Assembly: GCF_000720725.1 (NCBI RefSeq)
Contig: NZ_JOCQ01000070.1
Span: forward strand, 1 to 44,289
Direction of reading: 5' to 3'
DNA from: Streptomyces rimosus subsp. rimosus
Lineage (GTDB): Bacteria > Actinomycetota > Actinomycetes > Streptomycetales > Streptomycetaceae
Length of the DNA: 44,289 nt
Part shown: positions 9,154-17,712 of the stretch, piece after piece
Layout of the letters: the number at the start of each line of letters is the position of its first letter
Numbering within the stretch: the stretch's first letter is position 1
Notes under the pieces: model-generated
What the model was told of the DNA's origin: nothing
Databases searched by the model: none
The model's input: the letters and a program-made list of their open reading frames with translations, nothing else
Program-made: the position numbers and the translations under genes

Positions 9154-10089
9154 TCACTGGACGCTTCCGGCGGTGAGTCCGGCCTTCCAGTGCCGCTGGA
9201 GGGTCACGAAGGCGATGATCAGGGGGAGGACGGCGAGGAGGGAGCCGGTGACGACGAGGGGGTAGAAGGACGGCTCGCCGTGGGCGTTGCCGTTCCAGGC
9301 GTACAGGCCGAGGCTCACGGGGAAGAGCCGCTGGTCGGAGAGCATCACCAGGGGGAGGAAGAAGTTGTTCCAGATCGCGGTGAACTGGAAGAGGAAGACG
9401 GTCACCAGGCCCGGCGCGACCATACGCAGGCCGATGGACCAGAAGACGCGCAACTCGCCCGCGCCGTCGATACGGGCCGCTTCGAGGGCCTCGTCGGGGA
9501 TATAGGCGGAGCTGAAGACCCGCGCCAGATAGACGCCGAACGGGTTGACGAGTGCCGGCACCAGCACCGACCAGTAGGTGTTGACCACGCCGGTCCTGCT
9601 GGCCAGCAGGTAGAGGGGGAGGGCCAGCGCCGTGGTGGGCACGAGCACGCCGAGCAGGACGGCGCCGAACAGCTGCTCCTTGCCGGGGAACCGGTACTTG
9701 TCGAAGGCGTAGCCGGCGGCCACGCAGATCAGCGTGCACAGCGCGGCTCCGGCGCCCGCGTACAGAAGGCTGTTGCCGTACCACCGGAAGTAGATGCCGT
9801 CGCCCTCCGTGGCGAGGCGGGAGAGGTTGCCGGCCAGGTCGAAGCCCTCGAAGGACAGGGCGTCACCGGCCAGCAGTCCGCCCGCGTCCTTGGTGGCGGC
9901 GGTGACCAGCCAGACGAGGGGGAAGAGCGTGTAGAGGACAGCCAGGGCGAGGGCCGCGTTGACGGCGGTGGGGGAGAGCCAGCGGTTGCGGGAGCGGCGG
10001 GCGGGGGTGTGTACGGCCGGGGTGCGGGACGGGCGCACAGACGTGGGGGCCGCCGGGCCGGTGACCGCGGTACGGGGCGAGAGCGCCAT
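9154..10089 (-). CDS. Carbohydrate ABC transporter permease, MalG-type
   Basis: 311 aa from ATG 10087-10089, overlapping the upstream permease stop by 1 nt. Six hydrophobic segments are visible. The EAA loop EAARIDGAGELRVFWSIGLRMVAPG lies near residue 210 and contacts the ATPase. An N-terminal extension of about 40 residues, rich in Pro/Arg/Ser, precedes the first TM. CUT1-family inner-membrane subunit. The importer operon contains no ATPase gene; in Streptomyces several CUT1 systems share the ATPase MsiK encoded elsewhere, and I infer the same here. Confidence 0.95.
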   Translation of the reverse strand: MALSPRTAVTGPAAPTSVRPSRTPAVHTPARRSRNRWLSPTAVNAALALAVLYTLFPLVWLVTAATKDAGGLLAGDALSFEGFDLAGNLSRLATEGDGIYFRWYGNSLLYAGAGAALCTLICVAAGYAFDKYRFPGKEQLFGAVLLGVLVPTTALALPLYLLASRTGVVNTYWSVLVPALVNPFGVYLARVFSSAYIPDEALEAARIDGAGELRVFWSIGLRMVAPGLVTVFLFQFTAIWNNFFLPLVMLSDQRLFPVSLGLYAWNGNAHGEPSFYPLVVTGSLLAVLPLIIAFVTLQRHWKAGLTAGSVQ

Positions 10090-11084
10090 CAGGGCCTGCC
10101 CTCCGGGTGGGCGAGCGGGGGACGGGGACCGCGTACGGGGCGCCCGGCAGCCGGGGGGCCGGACGCGCGGGACGGGTGGCGGCCGGACCGGCCGGATCGG
10201 CCGGACCGCGCGGATCGGCCGGAGAGGCGGGTGACGAAGAAGGACAGCAGCGCGGCGGCGAGGGCGAGCAGGACGGACGAGGCGGCCGCGAGGCCGTAGT
10301 CGTTGCGGCCGAAGGCGGCGGTGTAGGCGTACATGTTCGGCGTCCAGGAGGAGGTGACGGCGGAGCCGGAGCCCTGGTTGAGGATCAGTGGCTCGGTGAA
10401 GAGCTGGAGCGAGCCGATGACGGTGAAGAGGGCCACCATGGCGAGCGAGGAGCGGATCAGGGGGAGCTTGACGGCGGTCGCGACGCGCCAGGCGCCCGCG
10501 CCGTCCACGGTCGCCGCCTCGATCACCGAGCGGTCGACGGCCTGGAGGGCGGCGTAGAAGATGACCATGTTGTAGCCGAGCCACTCCCACAGCGCGATGT
10601 TCACGACGGAGGGCAGCGCGCCGGAAGGGGACAGGAAGTCGAAGCCGAGGCCGCCGGACTCCATCGCGGCCACGACCGGGCTGAGTCTGGGCGTGTAGAG
10701 GTAGACCCAGATCAGGGCGGCGATGATGCCCGGCACGGCGTGCGGCAGGAAGAGGGCGAGCTGGAAGAAGCGGCGGGCACGGGCGAGCGCGGAGTCCAGC
10801 AGCAGGGCGAGCGTCAGCGCGCCCGCCAGCAGGAGGGGGATGTAGAGGGCGCAGTAGCCGAGCAGGACGAGGAAGCCGTCGCGGAAGGCGTGGTCGCCGA
10901 GCGCCGCCGTGTAGTTGCCGAGTCCGCTGAAGACCGTGTGCGTACCGCCGAAGCCGAGGCCGGACTGCTGCTCGGTGAAGAGGCTGAGCCAGACCGCGTA
11001 CCCGATCGGGACGACCATGACCACGACGAACAGGGCGAAGAAGGGGACGAGCAGGACGACCGCGGCGCGCGCTTTGGCGTTCAC
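10089..11084 (-). CDS. Carbohydrate ABC transporter permease, MalF-type
   Basis: 331 aa from GTG 11082-11084; the start shares GTGA with the stop of the binding-protein gene, giving 4-nt translational coupling. Six TM segments, beginning VVLLVPFFALFVVVMVVPIGY. The EAA motif EAATVDGAGAWRVATAVKLPLI lies near residue 200. The C-terminal 45 residues after the last TM are a low-complexity Arg/Ser/Gly tail (repeated SGRS) that continues into Pro-rich sequence; it is GC-rich and probably disordered. Partner of the MalG-type subunit. Confidence 0.95.
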   Translation of the reverse strand: MNAKARAAVVLLVPFFALFVVVMVVPIGYAVWLSLFTEQQSGLGFGGTHTVFSGLGNYTAALGDHAFRDGFLVLLGYCALYIPLLLAGALTLALLLDSALARARRFFQLALFLPHAVPGIIAALIWVYLYTPRLSPVVAAMESGGLGFDFLSPSGALPSVVNIALWEWLGYNMVIFYAALQAVDRSVIEAATVDGAGAWRVATAVKLPLIRSSLAMVALFTVIGSLQLFTEPLILNQGSGSAVTSSWTPNMYAYTAAFGRNDYGLAAASSVLLALAAALLSFFVTRLSGRSARSGRSGRSGRHPSRASGPPAAGRPVRGPRPPLAHPEGRP

Positions 11085-12406
11085 CGGCCCATGACCTTCA
11101 GGCCGCGCCTCCGCAGCTCGCGCACCGTCGCGTCGCTGCCGGCGCGTACGGCGTCGGCCAGCGAGCCCGCGCCGCCCCCGGTGCCCGCCGCCTTGCCGAA
11201 CTCGTCCTTGAGCGTGGTGTTGGTGGTGCTGGTGGCCGGGCCCCAGCCCCAGTCGCCGTTGACCGAGGCGGCGGCCGCGTCGAAGAGCGCGTAGACGTCC
11301 TGGCCGCCGTAGTAGCGGGTGTCGAAGGCCTGTCTGGCGACCGGGCGCAGGGCCGTGGCGGCCGGGTAGGCGCTGGACTCGCCGGAGGCGACCCGGGCCC
11401 GGACGGCCTCGGGGGCGGTGGACATCCAGGCCGCGAACCGCACCGCGGCCCCGGCGTGGCGGCTGCCCTTGGTCACGGCAGTCGTGGAGCCGCCGAGCAT
11501 GCCGCTGGCGGGCCTGCCGTTCCAGGTCGGCACGGGCGCCGCCGCCCACGCGCCGCTCTGGTCCGGCAGCGTGCCCTTCAGCACGCCCGCGCCCCAGGAG
11601 GCGCCGAGGTAGCCGACGGTGCCGCCGCTGCGGAGCGAGTTGGTCCACGCGGGGCTGAAGGAGACATGGGTGTGGACGAGGCCGTCCTTGAGGAGGCCCT
11701 GCCAGTAGGCGGTGACCTTCCGGGTCGCCGGGTCGGTGGTGTCGAGCTTCCAGGAGTCGCCCTGGGTGGCGAACCAGCGGGCGCCCGCCTGCCAGGCCAT
11801 CGCCTCGAAGGTGGTCGGGTCGTCGGGGAAGAACGTCCCGATACGGGCCTTCGGGTCGGCCTTCCTGGCCGCGGCCGCGGCGGTGCGGAAGTCGTCCCAC
11901 GTACGCGGCACTTCGATCTTGTGCCGGGTGAAGAAGTCCTTGCGGTAGTAGTAGACCTGCGGCGCGGCGTCGAAGGGTACGGCCCAGTTCCGCCCGCCGA
12001 GGGTGGTGAGCTGGACGGCCTGCGGCAGCAGCTTCTTCTTCAGCTCGGGCGTCACGTACGGGGTGATGTCCTTGACGGCGCCCTGGCTGACGAACTCCGG
12101 GAGCGTCGGGTATTCGATACTGACCAGGTCGGGCGCGTTGCCCGCCCTGACCGCGTTCGAGATCTTGGCGTAGCCGCCCGCGGTGCCCGAGGGGATCTCC
12201 TCGAACCGCACCTTCGTGTCCCGGTGCGCGGCGTTGAACGCATCCACGGCCTGCTTGGTGCCCTTGGTCCAGCCCCAGTACGTAAGGGTCACGGGGCCTT
12301 CGCTCCCTGCGGCGCCACCGCCGCCGCAGGCCGTCAGCAGGGTCAGGGCGGTGAGGCCGCCGGCTAGCGCGTAAGTGGTGCGTCTCCTGCTCCAACTGGT
12401 GCTCAT
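11081..12406 (-). CDS. Carbohydrate ABC transporter substrate-binding lipoprotein
   Basis: 441 aa from ATG 12404-12406 with AGGAG nine nt upstream. The signal peptide has a twin-Arg-like basic start (SRRRT), a hydrophobic core and lipobox LTAC, with Cys27 as the lipidation site. The mature protein has the extracellular solute-binding family 1 layout: TLTYWGWTKGTKQAVDAFN near the N-terminus, VSIEYPTLPEF, VPFDAAPQVYYYRKD and TWDDFRTAA. It captures the sugar outside the membrane and delivers it to the two permeases. The ligand cannot be read from sequence. First gene of the operon. Confidence 0.95.
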   Translation of the reverse strand: MSTSWSRRRTTYALAGGLTALTLLTACGGGGAAGSEGPVTLTYWGWTKGTKQAVDAFNAAHRDTKVRFEEIPSGTAGGYAKISNAVRAGNAPDLVSIEYPTLPEFVSQGAVKDITPYVTPELKKKLLPQAVQLTTLGGRNWAVPFDAAPQVYYYRKDFFTRHKIEVPRTWDDFRTAAAAARKADPKARIGTFFPDDPTTFEAMAWQAGARWFATQGDSWKLDTTDPATRKVTAYWQGLLKDGLVHTHVSFSPAWTNSLRSGGTVGYLGASWGAGVLKGTLPDQSGAWAAAPVPTWNGRPASGMLGGSTTAVTKGSRHAGAAVRFAAWMSTAPEAVRARVASGESSAYPAATALRPVARQAFDTRYYGGQDVYALFDAAAASVNGDWGWGPATSTTNTTLKDEFGKAAGTGGGAGSLADAVRAGSDATVRELRRRGLKVMGR

Positions 12407-12463
12407 GGCGCGGCTCCTGAGCGGTGAAGGGGCGCGGCGCGAAGGGGGTGGCCGCGATCCGCG

Positions 12464-12515
12464 ATCCTTGGGCCGGCCCTGAGCGAAGTCAAGAGCGAAA
12501 GATTGATTGAGCGAA
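12464..12515 (-). promoter_or_regulatory. Promoter of the ABC importer operon with three TTCGCTC half-sites
   Basis: On the minus strand TTGACT (12487-12492), 17-nt spacer, AAGGAT (12464-12469). Three direct copies of TTCGCTC (complement at 12481-12487, 12493-12499 and 12509-12515) overlap or flank the -35. They differ by one base from the TTCGATC half-sites before the divergent DUF2264 gene, so both promoters are probably controlled by the regulator encoded between them. Confidence 0.6.
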
Positions 12516-12555
12516 AAAAGAACAGGATGGGGGAGGCGGGTGCGGCGTACGGGGG

Positions 12556-13848
12556 TCAGCCGGAGCCGCCGTCGGCGGTGGAACCGCCACCACCCGCGGA
12601 GCCGCCACCGCCCGCGACAGCGGCACCACCCGCGGAAGCGGAGCCGCCAACGCCCGCCGAACCACCACCGCCCGCGGCAGCGGCACCCCGCCCCGCGCCG
12701 CACGAGGCCCGTATCCGCAGGGTGGGAAGCAGGGCGAGATGCCGCCGCGGTGCGGGCTCCCCGACGGCGGCCCCGCTTCCGCCTTCGGCCCTGTGGCCGC
12801 CCCCGCCCTCGGCCCCATGAGCGGCCCCGCCCTCACCCTCGTACGCCCGCTCCCGCAACCGCTCCACCAGCAGCCGCACCGCCTGCCGCCCCACCTCGCG
12901 CTTCGGCGGCGCCACCGCCGTCAGGGGCGTGTCCGCCAGTGCCGCCACCTCGTCGTCGTACGCGACCAGCGCCAGGTCGTCCGGCACCCGTACGCCCAGC
13001 TCGGCCAGCCGCTGCACCATCTGGATCGCGTCCACGTCGTTGTGCACCAGCGCCGCCGTCGCCTCCCCCCAGGCCACCGCCACGTGCAGTTCCTGTACGG
13101 CCCGCTCGAATCCCTCCGGGTCCGTCTCGGCCGGTACGGAGTCGATCACCGGCCGCGGCCCCGGCACGCCGAGGGCGCGCAGCGCCGCCGCGTACCCCTC
13201 GCGCACCGCGAGCGCCGTCGGACTGTCCGCACGCGCCACCAGCAGCGGCGCCCCGTGCCCCTGCCCCATCAGGTGACGCAGCGCCAGCAGCACGCCGTGA
13301 CCGTGGTCCGAGCACACCCGGTCCAGCCCGGCCAGCGGACCGCCCGGCGGCACGTTCCGCTCCAACAGAACGACGGGTACGGGCAGTTCGGCCACCCAGC
13401 CGCCGTACTCGGCCGGGTCCCCGGGCCCCCGCCAGCCCGGCGCGACGAGCAGCCCCTCCGCACCGGCCGCCATCAGCCCCTCGGCGCGCGCCGGGTCCTC
13501 CTCGGGGCGGTAGTCCGAGATCCGCAGCATCAGCCGCGTCCCGGCCCGCGCCGCGGCCTCGTGCGCACCGCGGATCACGTCGGCGAAGTAGTACGTGGCC
13601 GAGGGCGCCAGCAGGCCCAGGACGCGCCCCTCGCCGACGGGCGCGCGCCCGCCGGCGCCCGGCCGGGGCCAGGACACCGCACCGTGCGCCCGCTCCAGCA
13701 GCCCCTTCCCGGCCAGCGCCTCGACATCGCGCCGTACGGTGACGGGCGAGACGCCGAGCTGGCCGGCCAGGTCGGTGACGCGGGCCGAGCCGCGTTGCCG
13801 TACCAGGGCCAGCAGACGGTCATGACGTTGCACAGCACGCTCGCGCAC
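12556..13848 (-). CDS. DeoR-type HTH / LacI-type sugar-binding transcriptional regulator
   Basis: 430 aa from GTG 13846-13848 (GAGGGGG about 6 nt upstream). The N-terminal DeoR-like winged HTH (about 1-60) contains RVTDLAGQLGVSPVTVRRDVEALAGKG. It is followed by a periplasmic-binding-protein-like effector domain of the LacI/GalR type (about 75-355), with VLGLLAPSATYYF, VVLLERNV, DDLALVAYDDEVAALADTPLTAV and GRQAVRLLVERL. This hybrid layout is used by carbohydrate regulators. The last 45 residues are a Gly/Ala/Ser-rich GGGGS-like tail absent from the family core. An upstream ATG at 13941 would add 31 Arg/Pro residues and looks wrong. It lies between the importer operon and the divergent DUF2264 gene, so it is the likely local regulator. 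Confidence 0.9.
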   Translation of the reverse strand: MRERAVQRHDRLLALVRQRGSARVTDLAGQLGVSPVTVRRDVEALAGKGLLERAHGAVSWPRPGAGGRAPVGEGRVLGLLAPSATYYFADVIRGAHEAAARAGTRLMLRISDYRPEEDPARAEGLMAAGAEGLLVAPGWRGPGDPAEYGGWVAELPVPVVLLERNVPPGGPLAGLDRVCSDHGHGVLLALRHLMGQGHGAPLLVARADSPTALAVREGYAAALRALGVPGPRPVIDSVPAETDPEGFERAVQELHVAVAWGEATAALVHNDVDAIQMVQRLAELGVRVPDDLALVAYDDEVAALADTPLTAVAPPKREVGRQAVRLLVERLRERAYEGEGGAAHGAEGGGGHRAEGGSGAAVGEPAPRRHLALLPTLRIRASCGAGRGAAAAGGGGSAGVGGSASAGGAAVAGGGGSAGGGGSTADGGSG

Positions 13849-13988
13849 GGCGGCAGCCCCCTCGCGGTGTGGTGGTCCGGTGCCGGCCGGCCGGCACCGG
13901 ACCCGTCGTCCCCGCCCCCGGACGCGTATCCCGTCGCCCACCCGGAACGGCCCATCCGGAACGGATGAGCACGCACCCTAGACCAACG

Positions 13989-14043
13989 TGATCGAACGGC
14001 GCAGGAACCGGTCATTCGATCAGGCCCTCTTGACCTTCGATCG
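13989..14043 (+). promoter_or_regulatory. Operator cluster (TTCGATC half-sites) upstream of the DUF2264 gene
   Basis: TGATCGAA (13989-13996) and TTCGATCA (14015-14022) form a perfect 8-bp inverted repeat spaced by 18 bp. A third half-site, TTCGATCG (14036-14043), lies 21 bp (two helical turns) further on, 49 bp before the start codon. Such TTCGATC-type repeats are typical DeoR-family operators; assignment to the adjacent regulator is inference. Confidence 0.65.
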
Positions 14044-14091
14044 TTGCGAGCCGGAGGATTTCCAGGGTCGCCGACCGCAAGGAAACCGCTC

Positions 14092-16032
14092 ATGACCGTG
14101 CCGTCCTTACCGCACCCCACCGGCCCGAAGGCCGTGTCCCTGCCGCCCGAGGACCGCGAGCGCAGCCCGTACACGGGCTGGACCCGCGCACACTGGGAAA
14201 CCACGGCGGACACCCTCCTGCGGGCCGTGGCCCCCTACGCCTCGCCCCGCAACGGGCTCATCAACCTCCCCGGCGTCCGCCCGAGTTGGTCCGGCCCGCG
14301 CTCCGACGGCCTCGAAGGCTACGCCCGTACGTTCCTGGCGGCGGCCTTCCGGGTGGCGGGCAGCCGCGGCGAGGACCCGCACGGCCTGCTGGCCCGGTAC
14401 GCCGAAGGGCTCGCCGCGGGCACCGAGCACCCGGTCGACGAGCCGGGCCTCGACACGCACCCCGACGCCTGGCCGCTGATCCCCGGCACCCGCCAGGCCA
14501 TCGTCGAATCCGCCTCCGTCGCCCTGGGCCTGCGCCTGACCCGGCCCTGGCTGTGGGACACCCTGGACGAGGACGTGCGCTCCCGCACCGTCGACTGGCT
14601 GCTGCCCGCCCTCGACCCGCCGCCCATCGACAACAACTGGTGGTTCTTCGGCCTGACCGTCGGCGGCTTCCTGCTGGACGCGGGCGTCGAGACGGAGCGC
14701 GCGCAGGCGTCCGTGGACCGGGCACTGGAGCGCGTCGAGAAGTGGTACCGCGGCGAGGGGTGGTACAGCGACGGCCCCAACCAGTCCTTCGACCACTACA
14801 ACGGCTGGGCGCTGCACTTCTATCCCATCCTGCACGCCCATCTCTCCGGCGACCGCGCCCTGCTCGACACGTACGGCGAGCGGCTGCACGCCCACCTCGA
14901 CGGCTACCGCCGCATGTTCGACGCCAACGGCGCCCCGATGCCGTTCGGCCGCTCGCTCACCTACCGCTTCGCCACCCTCGCCGCCCCCTGGCTCGGCGCG
15001 CTCACCGGCCACACCCCGCTCAGCCCCGGCGCCACCCGCCGGCTCACCTCCGGCACCCTGCGCCACTTCCTCGACCGGGGCGCCGTGTCGGACGAGGGGC
15101 TGCTGCCGCTCGGCTGGTACGGCCCGTACGCGCCCATGCTCCAGGGCTACTCGGGGCCCGCCTCCCCGTACTGGGCGTCCAAGGGCCTGGCCGGCCTGCT
15201 GCTGCCGGACGGCCACCCGGTCTGGACGGAGACCGAGGAGCCCCTGCCCGCCGAGACCGCGGACGCCGTCACCACGCTGCGCGCGCCGGGCCTGCTCGTG
15301 CAGTCCACCGTGGCGGACGGGCTGGTCAGGCTGCACAACCACGGCAGCGCCTCGGTCTTCGGCCCGGCCGACCCCAATTACGCGCGGTTCGCCTACTCGA
15401 CGCGTACGGGCCCGTCGGCGGCCGAGGACGCCCCGGCCGTCATGGACACCGCCGCGAACCCCGGCTCGGACACCACCCTCAACCCGACCCCGGACAACCA
15501 CTTCGCCCTGCTCGTGGACGACGCGCCCACCGGCCGCGGCACCGTACGGGCGCTCGGCGGCGGCCCCGGCTGGGCGGCTTCCGCGCACATCCCGTGCCGC
15601 GCGGACGGGTCCGACATCCCCGGCGTACGGGTCCTGTCCGCGACCTTGGCGCACGGCCGCGCCGAGGTGCGCGCCCACCTGGTCACCGGCGCCGCGCCCG
15701 GCACCCCCGTACGCCAGACCGGCTGGGCCGTCACGGACGACGGGCCGACCGCCCAGCTCCACCCCGTACACGGCTTCGACGCGGACGCGCGGACCGTACG
15801 GACGGGCAGTACGCCCTTCGGGGAGCACACCCGCACCGCCTGCCTCGACGGCACGGTGCCCGACGCCCCCGACGGCGCCCTCTTCGTCTCGCTCGCCTCG
15901 CTCACCGCCGAGGCGGCGCCGGCCCCGGTGCACAAACTGGCCGAGGTGCGCCTGACCGACCGCCACACCCTCCACGTGACCTGGGAGGACGGCTCCGTCA
16001 GCACGCTGTCACTGGACGAGCTCGACGGCTGA
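14092..16032 (+). CDS. DUF2264 domain-containing protein (putative glycan-degradation enzyme)
   Basis: 646 aa from ATG 14092 with AAGGAA eight nt upstream. The N-terminal two-thirds reads as an alpha-toroid-like DUF2264 domain: PYTGWTRAHWETTADTLL, GLINLPGVRPSWSG, a DNNWWFFGLTVGGFLLDAG segment, GWYSDGPNQSFDHYNGWALHFYP and MPFGRSLTYRFA. The C-terminal third is beta-rich. There is no signal peptide, so it should be cytosolic. DUF2264 genes commonly accompany sugar importers and lyases; the reaction is not established to my knowledge. Codon 6 is TTA (14107-14109), a rare leucine codon in Streptomyces read by the bldA tRNA, which suggests growth-phase-dependent translation. Divergent from the regulator. 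Confidence 0.88.
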   Translation: MTVPSLPHPTGPKAVSLPPEDRERSPYTGWTRAHWETTADTLLRAVAPYASPRNGLINLPGVRPSWSGPRSDGLEGYARTFLAAAFRVAGSRGEDPHGLLARYAEGLAAGTEHPVDEPGLDTHPDAWPLIPGTRQAIVESASVALGLRLTRPWLWDTLDEDVRSRTVDWLLPALDPPPIDNNWWFFGLTVGGFLLDAGVETERAQASVDRALERVEKWYRGEGWYSDGPNQSFDHYNGWALHFYPILHAHLSGDRALLDTYGERLHAHLDGYRRMFDANGAPMPFGRSLTYRFATLAAPWLGALTGHTPLSPGATRRLTSGTLRHFLDRGAVSDEGLLPLGWYGPYAPMLQGYSGPASPYWASKGLAGLLLPDGHPVWTETEEPLPAETADAVTTLRAPGLLVQSTVADGLVRLHNHGSASVFGPADPNYARFAYSTRTGPSAAEDAPAVMDTAANPGSDTTLNPTPDNHFALLVDDAPTGRGTVRALGGGPGWAASAHIPCRADGSDIPGVRVLSATLAHGRAEVRAHLVTGAAPGTPVRQTGWAVTDDGPTAQLHPVHGFDADARTVRTGSTPFGEHTRTACLDGTVPDAPDGALFVSLASLTAEAAPAPVHKLAEVRLTDRHTLHVTWEDGSVSTLSLDELDG

Positions 16033-16050
16033 CGGGCCATCAGGCAGCGA

Positions 16051-16081
16051 ACGGGCCGCGGGCACCCCGCCCGCGGCCCGT
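16051..16081. terminator. Bidirectional hairpin terminator between DUF2264 and SDR genes
   Basis: ACGGGCCGCGGGC (16051-16063) and GCCCGCGGCCCGT (16069-16081) form a perfect 13-bp stem with a 5-nt loop between convergent genes. Confidence 0.85.
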
Positions 16082-16107
16082 ACCGCACCATCTCACCGCC
16101 GCCCGCC

Positions 16108-16881
16108 TCACTGCGGGCCGTACTTGCGCCCCGTCTTCGACGTGATCCCGCCGAGGAGGTTGCGCGGCGCCAGCTTCGCCACGCCCATCAGCGCCTTGTA
16201 GCGCGGGTCCGGAACGGACAGTGACTTACCGCGCGCCAGATCCTTCATCGCCGCGTCCACCAGCTTGTCGGCGTCCAGCCACATCCAGTCGGGGATGCTG
16301 TCCGTGCCCATCCCGGCCCGCTCGTGGAACTCGGTCCGTACGAAGCCGGGGCACAGCGCCATCAGCCGCACGTTGTTGCCCGCCAGGTCGCGCGCCGCGC
16401 CCTGGGTGAACTGCACGACCCACGCCTTGCTCGCCCCGTACGTGCCGCGCGGCACGAAGGCCGCCACCGAGGCCACGTTGACGACCCCGCCGCGGCGCCG
16501 CTCGCGCATCCCCTTGACCGCCTCCGAGGTCAGCCGCAGCACCGCCTCGCAGTGCACCTTGAGCATCTTCAGCTCGTCGGCCATCGGCACCTCCAGGAAT
16601 TCACCCTTGTTGCCGAAGCCCGCGTTGTTGATCAGCAGGTCCACCGGGTGGGTGCGGTCGCCGAGCCGCTTCTCGACCGCGGCGATACCGTCGTCCGTCG
16701 CCAGGTCGGCGACCAGGACGGACACCTCGACACCGTGCCGGTCGTGCAGTTCGGTGGCCTGCTCGCGCAGCCGCTTCTCGTTGCGCGCCACCAGCACCAG
16801 GTTGTGGCCGTCGCCCGCCAGGCGGCGGGCGAACGCGGCGCCGATGCCCGCCGTCGCTCCCGTAATCAGTGCAGTCGTCAT
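16108..16881 (-). CDS. Short-chain dehydrogenase/reductase
   Basis: 257 aa, classical SDR length. TGATAGIGAAFA near the N-terminus binds the nucleotide, LLINNAGFGNKG is the NNAG motif, and the catalytic residues are Ser in NVASVAAF and the YxxxK of TYGASKAW. Arg-rich sequence after the first strand (VARNEKR) favours NADP(H). The C-terminal stretch resembles the 'SDR family NAD(P)-dependent oxidoreductase' (DltE/YqjQ-like) group. No ribosome binding site is evident before the ATG at 16879-16881, so the transcript may be leaderless. The substrate is unknown and the neighbours do not define a pathway. Confidence 0.92.
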   Translation of the reverse strand: MTTALITGATAGIGAAFARRLAGDGHNLVLVARNEKRLREQATELHDRHGVEVSVLVADLATDDGIAAVEKRLGDRTHPVDLLINNAGFGNKGEFLEVPMADELKMLKVHCEAVLRLTSEAVKGMRERRRGGVVNVASVAAFVPRGTYGASKAWVVQFTQGAARDLAGNNVRLMALCPGFVRTEFHERAGMGTDSIPDWMWLDADKLVDAAMKDLARGKSLSVPDPRYKALMGVAKLAPRNLLGGITSKTGRKYGPQ

Positions 16882-16964
16882 ACGGGCACGCTATCCGCAG
16901 ACGGGCGTGTCACTCGCCCCGGCCGTACGCACCGGCCGGGCCCACGGCGCCCCGTTCACCCGGT

Positions 16965-17630
16965 TCAAGCCTCTTGGTCACGGATGTACTTGAGCGCCCA
17001 CTCGCGCAGCTCCGGATGGACCGCCGCACCCGCCTCCAGGAGCCGCGGCAGCAGCCGGCGTTCGGTGGTCATGGCGCGGAAGGCGAGCGCGATCGTCACG
17101 TCGTGGTCCGGGCGGTGCTCGATGGTGATCGGGTCCCCGCCGCGGATCTCGCCCGGCTCGACGACCCGCAGATACGCGCCGGGCACGCCGGCCTGTGTGA
17201 AGCGCTTGACCCAGCCCGGCTCGCCCAGCTTTCCCTGGAAGGTCATGCAGGGGATGCGCGCGGAGGTCACCTCCAGCAGCAGGCGCGGGCCGATACGCCA
17301 GCGTTCGCCGATCCGGGCGTGGGTGATGTCCAGCCCCCGGGTGGTGAGGTTCTCCCCGAACATCCCGGCGGGCAGCTCGCGGCCCAGCTCCCGCTCCCAG
17401 GCGTCCAGATCCTCGCGCGCGTAGGCGTACACCGCCTGGTCGTCGCCGCCGTGGTGCTTGCGGTTGACCACATCGTCACCGGCCAGACCGCTGCCGCCGA
17501 CGCCCTTCGGGCCGGGCGCGGACACCGAGACCGGGCCCTCGGCGGGCTCCTTGAAGATGCCCGTACGGTCTTCGGCGCCGCGGAAATCGATGTTCCGCGA
17601 CCGCCCCGTGTTCACAGACAGAAGCTCCAT
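16965..17630 (-). CDS. MOSC domain-containing protein
   Basis: 221 aa, YiiM-like size. The MOSC core reads VSVSAPGPKGVGGSG, DDVVNRKHHGGDDQAVYAY, GMFGENLTTRGLD and then the conserved Cys in SARIPCMTFQ. MOSC proteins handle sulfur or molybdenum-cofactor-linked chemistry, with the conserved Cys thought to carry the sulfur; YiiM-type members take part in N-hydroxylated compound reduction. It is transcribed away from the adjacent LysR gene, separated by 80 bp, so the LysR protein is its natural candidate regulator. No molybdenum-cofactor gene is nearby. Confidence 0.92.
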   Translation of the reverse strand: MELLSVNTGRSRNIDFRGAEDRTGIFKEPAEGPVSVSAPGPKGVGGSGLAGDDVVNRKHHGGDDQAVYAYAREDLDAWERELGRELPAGMFGENLTTRGLDITHARIGERWRIGPRLLLEVTSARIPCMTFQGKLGEPGWVKRFTQAGVPGAYLRVVEPGEIRGGDPITIEHRPDHDVTIALAFRAMTTERRLLPRLLEAGAAVHPELREWALKYIRDQEA

Positions 17631-17699
17631 GGCGACACGCTAGGGCCCACCGGGCCAAAGTCGCGAGTCATTATTTCCCGTCCGCCCCAAGGCTCGCTT

Positions 17700-17712
17700 A
17701 TGCTCAAAGCAT
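17700..17712. promoter_or_regulatory. Small palindrome at the LysR start codon
   Basis: ATGCT-CAA-AGCAT (17700-17712) overlaps the ATG of the LysR gene in the divergent MOSC/LysR region. It could be an autoregulatory site; its short arms make this weak. Confidence 0.3.

Noticed and set aside
8075..9784. 569-codon minus-strand frame including the dehydrogenase
   Set aside because: The N-terminal 220 codons read the MalG gene out of frame; the dehydrogenase starts at ATG 9124.
10089..12395. 768-codon minus-strand frame
   Set aside because: The upstream half is an off-frame shadow of the binding-protein gene; the MalF-type permease begins at GTG 11084.
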